Source: Cocos nucifera
Lineage: Eukaryota; Streptophyta; Magnoliopsida; Arecales; Arecaceae
NCBI GenBank assembly: GCA_006176705.1
Contig: QRFJ01000374.1
Span: 248,001 to 312,000 of the forward strand
Direction of reading: 5' to 3'
Length of the DNA: 64,000 nucleotides
Below, in pieces: positions 1 through 12,784 of this stretch. The translations under genes and the position numbers were made by a program. Numbering within the stretch: the first letter of the stretch is position 1; each line of letters opens with the position of its first letter. A model generated the notes under the pieces. The model was not told where the DNA came from. It ran no database searches and worked only from the letters and a program-made list of their open reading frames with translations.

Positions 1-945
1 CCCTACATAGAAGTACATAAATGAGCACTAGAACTAGAGTCAAGCACCCAACTGGATGCAGAAGAAACCATAAGGTTAGACTCAATAACGAGCATACCTC
101 CAGAAGGACCAGCCTTCTTCTTATTCTTCAGGGTGGCCAGGCATGTAAGGTAGTTCTACTTCTAATGGCCATCATTGTTGCAATGGAAACACTTTTCTTT
201 ATCAGCAGCCTTCTTCAGCTCTGTCTTTTTCTTCTTTCCTTCTTTCACCTTTTGCTTTTTTTGTAGACTTCTTCTTCTTTCCGAAAGACTTTCTCTTGGA
301 AGAAGTCCGATCCATAGCAAACATTGAGCCTTTAGAACCTTTCATGGAAAGCTCAGTGGTAACCAGCATGTTCATAAGTTCGGCCAAGGAGTTTTGAAGT
401 TTATGGTAGTTCATGATGAAATGCCCATATGCATCAGTTAAGGATTGTAGAATTATATCATTCTGCAGATTCAAGTCCAACCTCACTCTGAGCTTCTCAA
501 GCTCTTCTAAGTTTCTGATCATTATCAGATAATGATCTTGGACTGACTGTCCATCACACATCTTAGCCTTGAACAGTCGTTTAGTGACTTGATAATTGGC
601 TGCGCGACTCTGTTCACCAAACATCTCTTGTAGGTGAGCCAATATTTGGCGAGCAGTTCTGATATCTTTATGTTGGCACTGAAGCTCATCGGACATCAAG
701 TCCAACATGTAGTATCTAGCCTTATTATCTTCGTCAGTCCACTTTTTTAGAGATGCTCTTTATTCAGCAGATGGACGAGCTGGTAAGGTGCGAGGGTCCT
801 GGTTTAATACATGAGTTAACTTCTTAGAATCCAAAATAATTTTGAAGTTCCAGAGCCAATCCTTGTAATTTGATTCGATCAGTCTATGGGTGTCCAGAAT
901 TCGTGCTAGTGGGTTGGATGCAGACATTTTCTTGTAGAGAGTCAA
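1..945 (-). pseudogene. copia-1 gag and start of protease, degraded
   Basis: Read on the minus strand, this is a Ty1/copia Gag: an N-terminal segment starting MSASNPLARILDTHRL (945-760), then, past one in-frame stop, a UBN2-type gag domain (708-202) with a Lys-rich tail. The zinc knuckle follows at about 200-150: CFHCNNDGH is clear, but the last part of the CCHC pattern is spoiled by stops and a Cys-to-Tyr change. At about 60-10 comes a protease-like stretch SSWVLDSSSSAH. Gag packages element RNA and the aspartic protease cleaves the polyprotein. Integrase, RT and RNase H should lie to the left, outside the window. Several stops show the copy is dead. Identity is from motif recognition, not a search. 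Confidence 0.85.
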
Positions 946-2780
946 AGTTTCTAGTTAGATATTGTAATTAAGACTTAATCAATTTATTTAGAAATTTTAT
1001 TTTAAAATAAATTAGCTCTCACTATTTTTTTGGATCTCTACACTCCCTCTATAGACATGCAAAATCTCGACGATTATGATTTCTAATGGGTGGTGCGGTC
1101 CCACCAACTGACTCATCACCTCACCTAATAGTTATTGGTGATGGATTAGCTAATGAGTGAACAACTCTTGTTCAATGATTCTCTAATCATGGTGCACCCA
1201 AACTTGGTCCCTAATTCATGAATCTCATCATGTCCGAAATATTGATCCACTCCTTAATTAAGTCAGACCCACCATTTGCACAGATTAGATTCCTAATTGG
1301 GTCTCTCACCGTACCTAGAATATTGAGCCCAATTCATCCTCCAGCTCGTAGCATCCAATACCTAATAGACATGGTTGCATCTTTTTGGTGCAACTGAGCC
1401 ACTGTAACCAGCTGAGAACAATCAACCCCGAGAAGGGCCCGCACATCTACAATGGTGGAAGACCATGACTTAATCTTTTCTTAGGAAGATTTGATTTAGG
1501 TCTCATTAAACTAGACTTGACATAGTCATAACCATTATGACTAACCTAGTGGCATGGGTTAGCTCGAATTATTGACCACCTCAGATCAGAACTAAGTCAA
1601 CAAACATGGCCAGGTAAGTGAGATCGATGGAAGGGATATGCCATTAACTCGATAAGAATGCATTCGAGTCGAGTAGCTCCCAATTAAAAATCAGTCGATC
1701 GTATCTGCCAAACTTACCTTAGACACCAAATTGATGAGCTAGAACCAATCGGGTTAGCTTACAATCCAAACTCTAACCACTGAGCCTAATTAGGTCTTAG
1801 CTTGATCGATCACATTCGTGACTCAATCCTGACCCAGACTTAATCCTATTAGGCTGGTTAATTTAAGCACTGTTGATCCCATCTAACCAACTTTTGATTC
1901 GGTTTGATCAACCACTAACCTAATTGAGCTACCCAAGTCCGAACCTAGATTCATAAATATGTCTTAGATCTAAAATTCTCAATTTTAGACCTAATATGTT
2001 TCATAATCTTAATTCTTAATTAAGTTTTAGGATTCAAAAATAAAATATATAAATAAGATTCTAGGATTTCAGGATCTAGGGTTTTGCAGAAAGTAAGTTT
2101 TTCAATTTCTGATTAAGGACGAATGCGCAACACCCCTACACATCATAAGAACATCCCATCGAATGGAAGGAGAGGGTCTTTAAGCCCTACTTTGTTCTTA
2201 TGATCGGACGGCCAAGGGGAATGCCTTAATCAGAAATACAACTAATCTACAAAAATTAATTAGATCTAAGCATATATCTCATATAAAAAAATAGATCTAA
2301 TTAAAACATGTTTTGTATATATCACATATATCATGTATGCATATTTTTTAGATCTAAATTATCTCATAATCATCTAAAAAATTAAATTTAAATTTGATCT
2401 TATCAAATAAAATTTTATCTAAACCCTTTTTGTAGAACTATTCTACAACTAGTCTAAACATGCAACTATCATATCTCATATGAACAAATCAATTTTATTT
2501 TCTATTTTTTAAATTTGATTATAATATTTATAATATCAAAAAATAAAAATAAATAGATCTAAAAATTATATTTAATTAAATTAAAATTATGATTATACTA
2601 GACTACACATAGAACAATTCTATTCCTAATCTAGTTATGTATCTCATACATATTAGATCTAGATTAATTAATTTTAATTTTTTATTTTTTTAATTTTAGA
2701 TCTAATCACATCTTATGTGATATCTAAAATCACTAATTAATCAAATTAAATTAGATCTAAATTAATTTTATAAGAACCTG
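946..2780 (-). other. copia-1 untranslated leader
   Basis: This 1.8 kb stretch between the PBS and gag has no coding potential that I can see. It is rich in AGATCTAA-type words and AT tracts. About 1600-1730, read on the minus strand, matches the leader of copia-2 near 11825-11945, including the shared word GGCATATCCCTTCC. The two elements therefore share leader sequence although their LTRs differ. Confidence 0.7.
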
Positions 2781-2792
2781 GCTTCGATACCA
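2781..2792 (-). promoter_or_regulatory. copia-1 primer-binding site
   Basis: On the minus strand this reads TGGTATCGAAGC, one base from TGGTATCAGAGC, the initiator-methionine tRNA primer site typical of plant copia elements. It lies 2 bp inside the LTR end (CCTTCA) and fixes the element's orientation and LTR boundary. Confidence 0.85.
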
Positions 2793-2794
2793 GT

Positions 2795-5083
2795 TGAAGG
2801 AAAATTCTGATTTTTTGGATCAAGTTCGTTCAGATCTGATTGGATCAAGAGGCATATTTTAAAATTTTTCTCTTAGATCCTAATTAGATCTATCACTTTT
2901 CAGATCTAATTTTATGATCTGATAAATAAAAAAAATTAAATTAAATTAATTTTAAATTAATTTTATCTTGATTCTAGGTAATCTGATTATCCCTTGATGA
3001 TCCTGCCGAAGCCCTGAGGTTCTGGATCTAGCCACACAAGCGCCTAACCTCTATCGGTATCCACTCAGACTGGATCTAGAGATCTTCTCCTTCTCTTTTT
3101 TTTTTTCAAAAATTAGATCTGGATCTAATTTGGAGGATCTTCAAAACTTCTTCTGAAGATCATCCGTTGTCTCTGCAGCGGTGCTGCCTTCTTCCTTTTT
3201 CGTCAACCTTTTCTTGCCTAACTTGCACTAATCTGAAGGCCCAACTTTCTTGGGCGTGGAGAGAAGAGAGAGGGCCAGATGGTGGCATGGAGAAGGGAGA
3301 GGGGCAGCCTTAGGGCATGGCTAAGAGGAGGAGAGATTTCAAAAGTGGGCGCAGATAGGGTCTATTTACAGACTCTGCTGCGCCATGCGGTGCTGCATCA
3401 CCCCGGTCAATCATGTTGCTTCGTACAATCAAATCTAAATCTAATTGGTAGGATAACATCACCTAATCCAATCAAATGAGAGACCCATGGGTTCATTCTT
3501 AGATGGTGCCTAAGACTGGTCAAAGTAGATACCCAAGGGCCACCTAAGTAGAAACCAAGAAGCAACTTGGAGTTCCATCCGTATAGGACTCCAACATCCC
3601 TATCCATGGGCGCACGCCATCCTAGGAATGCACCCTTTTCTTTCCAATTTCTAGAGAGGGGACAAGCCCCTATCTGCTCTCTAATAAGTGCACGACACAT
3701 GAGCAGATGTCCAAGGATCGAAGGTCAACGTTTGACCAAGTCAAAGTACAAGAATTAGTAGGTGACGAAAAATGGCAGGTGTTATCTCAAATTTATCTCA
3801 TAAATTAAGACAACCCTTTTCTGACTTGGACAAGCTCTAGCCAGACCAAGTAAAGGTACCTGAGAGAGCACAAACTCATTTGGCTCAATTGAGACAAGTT
3901 TTAATGATAGAAAAAAGGAGAATATTAGCTTCAATCGTGTGCTAGCATGATTTTCTTGAACCTAATTGAATCTTATTCAAATCAATTGAACTATGTTAGT
4001 CTAATTGATGGTATCCAGATCCAAACTCTTGTTTGTATGATCCAGCTAGGTTCAATTCTATATGGTAATGGGATATGTCATGATCTCCATCATTGACATC
4101 ATCGAAACTCCTTTCGATGGATCAGAACTCTTCTAATTTAGACAACATAGAATAATTGATCATCTAAATCATTCTAATTGCTCCCAAAATCTATTAGTGA
4201 CACCTAGCAGCATATGGTGGCAATCCATCAAAACTAAAAAATGAACCTCTTGGTGCAGCTACTTGTGATTAAGTTCTTCTATCTTGAGCCCCGATCAGAT
4301 TAGGGTTAAGGTGAACTCGTCAAACCCTAATTTCTATCATATGATTTAATCATTCGATTCAAGTCCGATGTAAAAATCTTAATAAAAAATCTTTCTATTA
4401 TTTCACACTGTACCATGGCCATGGGCTTATGGACTTGATTCTTATGATCATCAAAGGGCTGCTCCTCTTCTACCGAGGTAGATAGATTCCATCTTGGTGC
4501 AATCCAATTCCTACAATGAACATGCTATAGCCAACATACACCTCAGGATTCTGAATGGCTAGGAGATCAAGTCATGGTGTAGTCAAACTATAATACTCTC
4601 AAGGTGAACTGTCGATGCACCTCAGATCAAAGAACCAGACACACCACTGCAGCATTGAGTCAGTCATCGACGAGAAGGTAGACTTCCTTATGACTACTCG
4701 AGGTGGTCACACTCAGTGCCCTCATTCTCTAACGAGTATCTATACTCTCGCTCTGATGTCTCTATACCGTAGACTTAAGACTCATCTACTACAAAGAAGT
4801 GATTGTACACTAATCTTTCGGATCAATCACCATCCTCATGATGATCCTACGGTCAGGAGCATTTTATGAGTTAATAAATGAAAATTCATGTCTTAAATTT
4901 TCAACTCTTGAAAATATGAATTATCATTACCATTAACTCAAGGGATGTATCACAAACACTAAATACACTTATGTGATAGAAAATAATTCATTTTATTATT
5001 TATAGTCAAAATTATAATTTTGCCCTTAGAAGTGTATTGCAAGTGTCAGTCAATTCTAACTTCTAGGGCGCACATATCTAATA
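2795..5083 (-). repeat. copia-1 5' LTR (2.29 kb)
   Basis: On the minus strand it begins TATTAGATATGTGCGCCC at 5083 and ends CCTTCA at 2795, next to the PBS. A plus-strand relative begins at 46115 with the same opening (TATTAGATGTATGCCC). The usual TG start is TA in both copies. No functional gene is seen inside; apparent reading frames at 3279-3758 and 4615-4869 look like chance. The upper end abuts the degraded left terminus of the CACTA element, so copia-1 probably inserted at or into that terminus. The partner LTR is outside the window. Confidence 0.8.
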
Positions 5084-5088
5084 AGGAT

Positions 5089-5180
5089 GATCCATGGTAG
5101 TGATTGGCAGTGGTTTTCAATAACCACTGCCATAGACCTATGGCAGCAGTCCAAAAATCACTACCATAGATTAGGTTATT
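5089..5180. repeat. left subterminal repeats of the CACTA element
   Basis: Short inverted words of the type CACTGCCATAG and CTATGGCAGC occur in both orientations, forming small hairpins. Their mirror is the larger array at 40620-40983. Such repeats are the transposase-binding sites of CACTA elements (family knowledge). Confidence 0.75.
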
Positions 5181-5189
5181 TTCCTTAAC

Positions 5190-5820
5190 TATCCTAATTT
5201 TTTATTTTTCCTCCAATCCTCTCTCTCCCTCCTCTCTACCATCGATGAGGAACCTCCTCTTTTCTCGATCGGCCCCACCTCTCTCTTCCTCGATCGACCC
5301 CGCCACCTCCCCTGCCTCCTCTTCAATCGGCCCTGCCACCTCCCCTGCCTCCTCTTTCTTCCTCGACTGGCCTCGCCACCTCCCCCGCCTCCTTTCCTGG
5401 CCGACTCTACCACCTCCCCCACCTCTTCCTTCCTCGATCGACTCTGCCTCCTTCTTCCCCGACCTGCCCGACTGCTAGTCCCACCTCCTCTTTCTCTCTT
5501 TCTCTCCTCTCTTCCCTCGACCTGACCCATTGTCGTCGCCCCCTCCCTCTTTGCACTGCTGCCACCATCCCCTCGACCTCCCTACTCTCTCTCTTTCTAT
5601 ATCTTTCTCTTTCCTCTTTCTCTCTATCTATCAATCTCTCATCTCTCTTTCTCTCTATCCTCCCTCTTTCTTTATCTCTCTCTTTCCTCTTTCTCTCTAT
5701 CTATCACTCTCTCTCCTCCTTCTTTCTCTCTCTCTCTCTCTTCCCTCTTTCTCTCTCTCTCTTCTCTTTCTGTCTCTCTTTGTATCTCACTATCTCTGTG
5801 TCTCTCTCACAGGCTATCTC
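5190..5820. repeat. pyrimidine-rich tract
   Basis: The plus strand is almost entirely C and T, first as a C-rich part (about 5215-5480, CCTCCTC and CGATCGACCC words) and then as CTCTCTTTCTC microsatellite. Open frames on both strands here are low-complexity artefacts. It lies inside the CACTA element upstream of its transposase. Confidence 0.85.
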
Positions 5821-5984
5821 TAGCATCGCCATCTTCCTCTAGCATCGCCACCGATGACCCTCGAAGCTTTGTGCGATCCTCTCTCCATAGCTGTAGGTAT
5901 AATTTTTTTATTTAATTTTATAATAATATTTATTAATTATCATTTATAATATTTATAATAATATTTATAATATTTTATAATAAT

Positions 5985-6640
5985 ATTTAAAGAGAACTCC
6001 TACCAAAGAGTCCTAGAACATGCTAGCAGCCATCGGTTGTGCCAATGAGTAAGAGAACTCCAGCCAATTGGTTTTGGACCATGCCGATAGGTTCTGAGCT
6101 AGGCCATACTGGCAGCCTTGGGCCGTGCCATGCCGACGATCATGGATGGCCCTGAGCCATGTTGGTCGATAAGAAAATCCCTACCGATGGGTTCTGGACC
6201 GTGCCGACCACTAAGAGAATCCCTGTCGATGGGTTCTAGACCATCCCAGCCGCTAAGAGAACCTCCTTCGGTGGGTTCTAGAATGTGCTGACAGTCGTGG
6301 ATCATGTAGATGGATAAAAAAACTTCTACTGGTTGGTTCTAAACTGTACCGATGGATTCGAACTAGACTGTGCCGGCGGCCTTGAGCCATGCCGTGTCGG
6401 CAGCTGTGGATAATCCTGGGTCATACTAGTTGATAAGAAAATCTATGCCGATGGGTCTAGGCTATGCCAGCTACTAAGAGAACCTCCACCCCCATTAATG
6501 GGTTCTAGGTCGTGCCGGTGGTTTCGTGCTGACCGCTAAGAGAACCCTTATCAATTGGTTTTGGGCAGTGCTGGCAGGTTCCATGCCATACTAGTTGGTA
6601 AGCTGAAAACTATCGCCAATGTGTTCTGGACTCGAATGTA
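5985..6640. repeat. degenerate tandem repeat, about 60-75 bp unit
   Basis: Words such as TAAGAGAACC, GGGTTCT, GACC(A/G)TGCCG and CCGATGGGTTCT recur about ten times with irregular spacing. It is clearly richer in GC than the sequence on either side. An apparent minus-strand frame (6305-6099) only reflects the repeat. It is probably a variable repeat block of the CACTA 5' region; I know no function for it. Confidence 0.7.
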
Positions 6641-7214
6641 ATTCATATTGATATTTTGTCACTTTTGTTTATTACATTGCATAATGATAGACCTGTTAGT
6701 TGATTAGTATACATAATCTCGAGCATCCATATATTTATATATTTTTGTATGGATAGAAAAATTATATACAATGATCAATTGATTATCCAATTTGGATAGT
6801 TTGAGAATTGCAAATAATTCTAAAGATAATTATAGTAATCAAACGGTATGCTAAGAGTTTTGAATAAAATTTTGGATAGCATTTTTCTTTTATTCTCTCG
6901 ACATGGGAGAATTAAGGAGAAATGCTGTCAAAATTTTTTTTGATCCCTGTTGCATATCATTTGATTACTATAATGAACCTATAGAATTAATGCAATTTCT
7001 GAATGGGATAGGACCTATCTTTACCTATTAGTTGGTGATAGGATGCAATAATTGTATATCTGAAAATGATATTTAATGTAAGTTCCACACATGATATTTA
7101 TTTTGATCCCTATTTATAATGCATTTTTTATTTATAATGCATATTTGTTTATAATGCATTGGTATATAATATAAGTTCCATGCATAATTTAATTACAGTT
7201 TTACTATTTTTATA
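6641..7214 (+). other. untranslated region ahead of the CACTA transposase
   Basis: AT-rich sequence with no recognisable coding domain. It separates the repeat block from the first transposase exon and probably held the promoter and leader; no convincing TATA box or splice pair was chosen. Confidence 0.45.
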
Positions 7215-8535
7215 ATGGATAAGAGGTGGATGAAGTTTCGTAGGCTCTTACCAGAATATAAGGCTGAACTTCAAAAAATTTTTGATTTTGCTATAGAAAA
7301 ATTTGGAAATCATGAACTTATCCGATATCCTTATAAAAAGCATATAGCTAAGTCGTGGCAATCTTGTCAAGATGTAAATGATCACCTCACTATTTATGGC
7401 TTTAAACCTAGTTATAAAATTTATTGAGATTAACATGGTGAGGGCAAGCTGCAAAGAGGCGATCAATATGATGGGAGAGTAGAATATATGGTTCATGATA
7501 TTTTTTTCTTTGTTGGCCATAATGATGGTGCATTTACGTCCGTGCCTGATCCTATGGTTAGTGGAATGAAAAATAATGAGAATGTGGAGAAGGTCAAGTT
7601 GATAGAGGATGCTAATATTTCATTGTATCCCAGGTGTGAAAAGATGATGAAGCTTGAGTTCTTAATCTAATTGTACCATGCAAAATGTGCCAATGGGTTC
7701 AATAATAATGGAGTCAACTGCATACTAGAGCTTTTAGGAGACATTCTTCCAAATAATGAATAAATCCCAAAGAATAATTATGAGGCATCAAAGATTATTA
7801 AACAGCTGGACTTTACTTACATCAAGATACATGCATGTCCTAATGATTGCATGCTCTATTGAGAGGGGGATGCCAACCAAAATTAGTGCACGAGGTATAG
7901 TGTATCAAGATGAAAATAGAATAAAAATGGTACATCAACCCATGTACCTTAAAAGTTGATGTAGCACTTGTTTTTTATTTTGAGACTACAAAAATTATTT
8001 ATATCGGCAAGAACATCGAAGGACGTGAGATAGCATGAAGAGGAGAGAACAAAAGATGATGCATTGAAGCATCCAATCGATGGTGAGGCATGGTAGAAGT
8101 TTAATGAAATACATTCCAACTTCACACAAGAGATATGCAATGTGAGGTTGGGCTTATCATGCAACAGTTTCAACCCATTCAAGCATATGAATACCGCATA
8201 GTGTATGGCCAGTGTTTATTCATATTTCAACCTCCCACTATTGATGTGTATAAAAAAATCCTTTACTTGCATGATAGTGCTCATCCCTGAAATAATGGAG
8301 GTAAATAATGACATTGATGTCTATTTACAACCTCTTATTCTCGAGCTAAAATAGTTGTGGAGCATTCAAGGTATTCCAACTTTTGATGCTTTGATGAATG
8401 AGTCATTCTCCATAAGTGTAGTACTTCTGTGGATAATAAATGACTTTTCAGCTTATGTCTTAATGTCAGGTTGGATCACAAAAGGTGAGCTAGCATGTCC
8501 AATTTATGAAAAAAATATCTAATCTAAAAGGATGA
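7215..8535 (+). pseudogene. CACTA TNP2-like transposase, N-terminal part, broken
   Basis: Starts MDKRWMKFRRLLPEYKAEL and runs 70 residues as a transposase-associated domain (pattern DK.WM...R...Y). Further fragments in shifting frames follow: HGEG near 7440; LLELL-like ILELLGDILPNNE near 7725; then, at 7980-8530, segments resembling the Transposase_21 core (RLQKLFISARTSKDVR, NDIDVYLQPLI, ITKGELACPI). TNP2 binds the element ends and catalyses excision. The frame carries several stops and frameshifts. It stops at copia-2 and resumes at 36517. Confidence 0.85.
8531..8535. repeat. left target-site duplication of copia-2
   Basis: GATGA immediately precedes the LTR; GTTGA follows the right LTR at 36512-36516. 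One mismatch is expected in an old insertion. Confidence 0.6.
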
Positions 8536-11009
8536 TGTTAGAAAATATGTCTCAAAATCAATCGTCATCCTATTGACGGTTGTGCTACCTTATAATTATA
8601 ATTAATTTATTAATGAATAAAAATAAATATCTTAGTATTTTCATCATAAAGTCTACATCTTCTAATGAACTCCATTATTATGATGAAGTTCTTAAGACTA
8701 TTTAGTTTTGATAAAAAAAAGATTTACAATTAGTTCTTAAATAATTCATGACCAAATGATATGCTGTTAATTAAGACGATAGCATTTATTGAGCATAGGT
8801 TGTTGTATGCTATATAGGTTGATTGTCCTCTTAACTAAGGAGTGTAGAGACATTGATATGGCATACAAGTAAAATGTATGGGTATATCATCACTAGACGT
8901 AATTAACTCCAGAGCATTCTGCTATCGAGAATTGCTCTAATGGGATATAGGTATAAATATTTCTTAGACCTGATATCACCGTAGTGGCTTGCAAGCAACT
9001 TACTATGGTTTGATATCAGACTAACTGAATTTCTAATTTAGTAATGAAAAGATTTTGAGTACAGTCAAGCACTTGCAAAATCAGTGAATGATCAAGATAG
9101 AATTGACCACTCCAAGAGTTGGAGAAGAATGCATCACTATATTTCAATATAGCAAAAATCTAGGCCAGGGTAATCTGTAAGATAGATTTGATATTTTGAA
9201 ATATAATTTGGATGATCTAATCAGGGTTGACAGTTAAACTCTAAGGTATCCTATAAATATTTTGGTCAAGGGGATGAATTATATGAAAACTATATCCACA
9301 TGGGTTCTAAGGATGTTGTTCTACACATTCGACCTATCCGATCGTCGGGTATCATTGCTAGATAGTCACTTTGATTGATACAAAAATTTATTTTTATACT
9401 ATAGACTTAGATTTAAACCTATGGGATCATGCACATAAGAGTTCTCGATCTGATCGGATGGTTGATCAATGATTAAGAATCGTTATTAGGTCAAACAATC
9501 AATTGATGTTTAACCTAATGCAAGTATTGCAAGACGATCGATTAGCAATTTGATTACTAATTAGCTTAATTTGATTAAATTAAAAGATTGAGATTAAGTC
9601 TAATTAAATATGATTTAATTAGATTTAGTTTGGACTTGATTATATCAAGTCTAATTGATTTATTGGATGAGCCAATTGCAAGGAGGAACGAGTCTTAGTT
9701 CAATTAGGACTTGTATCAACCTAATTTTTAATTTGATTAAAAAATTAAATATAATTTAATCTAATTTAATTATATTCTTAATTATACTAAGATCTATTTT
9801 AATTAGGTTTAATTAATTTTGATTTAATTTGATTCAAAACTTATGTTTGACCAAGTCAAATTAGAAGTCCTAGTGAGACTAGGACTTCTCTCCTTGTGCC
9901 ACTTGGATTCTCATGCCACCCTATGCCCCTTCCTTTTTGCATGAACTCTCCACATCCAAGGAGAGTCCACACATGCCCCAAGTCCCTCCCTTCTTTCTTA
10001 CATGGAAAATTTAAGGTGGACCAAGTCAAAGAAGGAGTTTGAGTTGATTTAAATTCTATGAGATAGAATTTTAAGCAACTAAAACTCCTCCCTCTTTATG
10101 CCACCCACACCCCTGATTTTTTGGTGATTTTCTTATAGCTTTTAAGAGAGATTTTGTGCAAAAAAACTTGATAGTCCATGGTAGAAAAGAAGGAGGGGGC
10201 GCCCAAGAGTTGAGTGCCCCAAGTCTAGCCTTATTTGGATAATACTTGACTAGGTATTTGACCTAGTCAAGGATTCCTCCATATCTCTCAATATAAAAGG
10301 TCTTTTGACCTAATTCTTTTTTAGATTCTAGAGAATTGAGAGAGATCTTTGGGTGTGGAGAGGCTGGGCATAGAGAGGCTTAAGCATGGAAATTGTAAAG
10401 GCACCAATCAAGGTGCTTTGGTGAGAGAAATAAAGAAGAAGAAGAGGGTCTTCTTCTATGGTTTTCTCTAAATATCTTCCTCCCTTTTTTTGTGAGTTTT
10501 GAGAGATATATCAACATCAAAATCTTCTTTCTTATCTTCTAAATATTGGAGAGTCCAAGTCTCGAAGAAGAAAGATCCAGATCAACCATCGAAGAAGGAT
10601 CAGCACAGTATTAGCATACTGTGCTGATTTTCGACATCGAATTTTTGATCTACGATTGAGAATTCATGTAGATAACCTATAGAGGCCAGATGCATGTGCG
10701 ACTGAGAGCAACAACCTCAGGTCTGGATCAACAAGTTAAGAAACTTAAGTTGCAAAGATAAGGATGATTTGATCTTCTTATTGCATATCTAGATTAGATC
10801 TAGTGTAGATCTACGTTAATGTGATCAACACTTTTCTTTTGATATTTTAGTTTTTGATTTAATATTATACTTTGATCATGTAATGGAATTTTAGATCTAA
10901 AATTTTATGTTATTTTATTCATAAATTGATGTAATTAATTTATTTTTCCCACTATGATTTTGAAAAAATTTCAAAAGCTAACCCTAGAACCTTAGATCAA
11001 TTTTCTTCA
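8536..11009 (+). repeat. copia-2 5' LTR
   Basis: Begins TGTTAGAAAATATGTC and ends TTTTCTTCA directly before the PBS. It aligns along its length with 34030-36511. A TATAAAAG box at 10292-10299 is the likely U3 promoter. The start also resembles the solo LTR at 48691-53163 (minus), so that is a related family. Confidence 0.9.
10292..10299 (+). promoter_or_regulatory. TATA box in copia-2 5' LTR
   Basis: TATAAAAG is conserved in the 3' LTR at 35803-35810, in the same context (CTCTCAATATAAAAGG). Transcription of the element should start roughly 30 bp downstream. Confidence 0.65.
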
Positions 11010-11011
11010 AT

Positions 11012-11023
11012 TAGTATCGGAGC
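11012..11023 (+). promoter_or_regulatory. copia-2 primer-binding site, mutated
   Basis: TAGTATCGGAGC differs at two positions from the methionine-tRNA primer site TGGTATCAGAGC and lies 2 bp after the LTR end. Confidence 0.75.
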
Positions 11024-12740
11024 ATAGATTATTTTATTACATGATTTATGCATATTTAGATTATATTTTTAGATTAGATCTAATTTATAATTTGATATTT
11101 AAATCTAAAATAAAAATCATGATTATATGGATTGTACGTTGTCCTGCTGTAGGGTTTACCTCCTATAGTGGAAAGATTATTCTAGTATGTTATGGATCTA
11201 AAAAGTTTATCATAAAATTTTAGATCTAATCTAATAATTTTTATAATATTTTTAATTTAATTTTAATTATGAATAAGTATTTAGATTAGATATAAAATAA
11301 TTCATATTTTTTATGTATTATACATAATCATATGTTAAAACCTACAATTAGTACTATTAGTGAAATGAGCCGACTGATTTTTGAAATGAGTCAACCCATT
11401 TGGTGAATAGTGCTAGATTATAAAAGAATCTTTCAAAATTTTAAAAAATATTTTTAAAATATTGAATCCCAATCCTCAGTCTAAAAACTTAATTAAGAAT
11501 TAAGTATGATGAATTAGGCTCTAGAATTATGAATTAAAGATTCTAAGTCATTAATCATAACATTAGATTATTAGGTTAGATGAATTAGGTCCATTAACTA
11601 GGTTAGATCTAAGCTTAGTTAAAGAATGGACTAAATTAGAGTAATTGATCAAATCTAATCAAATGTTAAATTAGATTAGGTCAAGAAATTTTTAGACTCA
11701 ATTATAATAGTTGTAGTTGGTCAAGTCCATGACTTTAACGAAGACCAAATGGACTTGATTCATGGCTATGCGGTGAATCTAATATTGCTAGGTTGATCCA
11801 ATTAAAACTAATGAACCGAATGATGTCTAAGGTAAATTTGGCAGTCTAGACTAATGATTTTTAATTGGGAGGTACCCGCACTGATTTTGATCTTTGATGA
11901 GTTAATGGCATATCCCTTCCACTGATCTCACTTACTTGGCTATCCTAGTAAATTAAGTTTTGATTAGATCACTTGATAATTTGGGCTCACCCATGTCAAT
12001 TAGATAAATCAGTGTGACTGATTTAGGTGCTCCTAATGCCAGCTTTAATTAGGTCCTTTGTGATCTGACTTGGTGAAATTAGTGAAAGGATCGAAATTAG
12101 TTGGTTCGCTTCTCTCTTCCTTAAAATCAATTAATCAAATCCTCTAAAATTATTAAGTTCTTAAAAATAAAAAGTTATGGTGATAACTAGATCATAGCCT
12201 CCCATAAGTGGATGCTAATGGGTCCATTAATTGGATAATGATTGAAGGCCCAAAAGCTAGGTGTTTATCGGCTAATGGAATTGTCATTCATAATATGATT
12301 TTTTAACCGCATCTTTCTAAATGATCGTTAGATTGACCAACCAAAGTTGGACTTAATCATTCATTGGTTAGATGGACAAAGTATGGTCATGTTAATGGTT
12401 AGACCTAACTGAACCTTTTCAGTGAAGGACAAAGCTTACTGATTAGGAACTTGGATAAAATTAAATTACTAAAAGTTATTTAGAGAAATAATTGATTATG
12501 AACCTATCCTTAGATGTACATGGGTTGACCAACTAAAGTTGGGCTTGTGTGCAGTCTATGTGGATTCTAGTATCCACTAAGGAATTAGGATAATTTTTTG
12601 AATTGAAGGTAGAGGCTACCAATTCGAATAAAATAGTGGAAGAATCTATTGATTAAAGTCCAAATCTTTAGGTTTAATGGATCAATTACTAATTAGGTTT
12701 TGATTTTTCTTTGTGCAGATATAGCCACTTTTCTTTTGCT
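11024..12740 (+). other. copia-2 untranslated leader
   Basis: AT-rich, no gene. About 11825-11945 is homologous to the copia-1 leader. The leader merges near 12.7 kb with gypsy-1 sequence at a point I could not fix to the base; no gag start is recognisable. Confidence 0.65.
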
Positions 12741-12784
12741 TCGATCATTGTTAGACAATATACCATAGAGTCAAGATCTCATGC

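Noticed and set aside
5189..5823. Arg/Gly/Glu-rich or Ser/Leu-rich frames
   Set aside because: Low-complexity translation of the pyrimidine tract.
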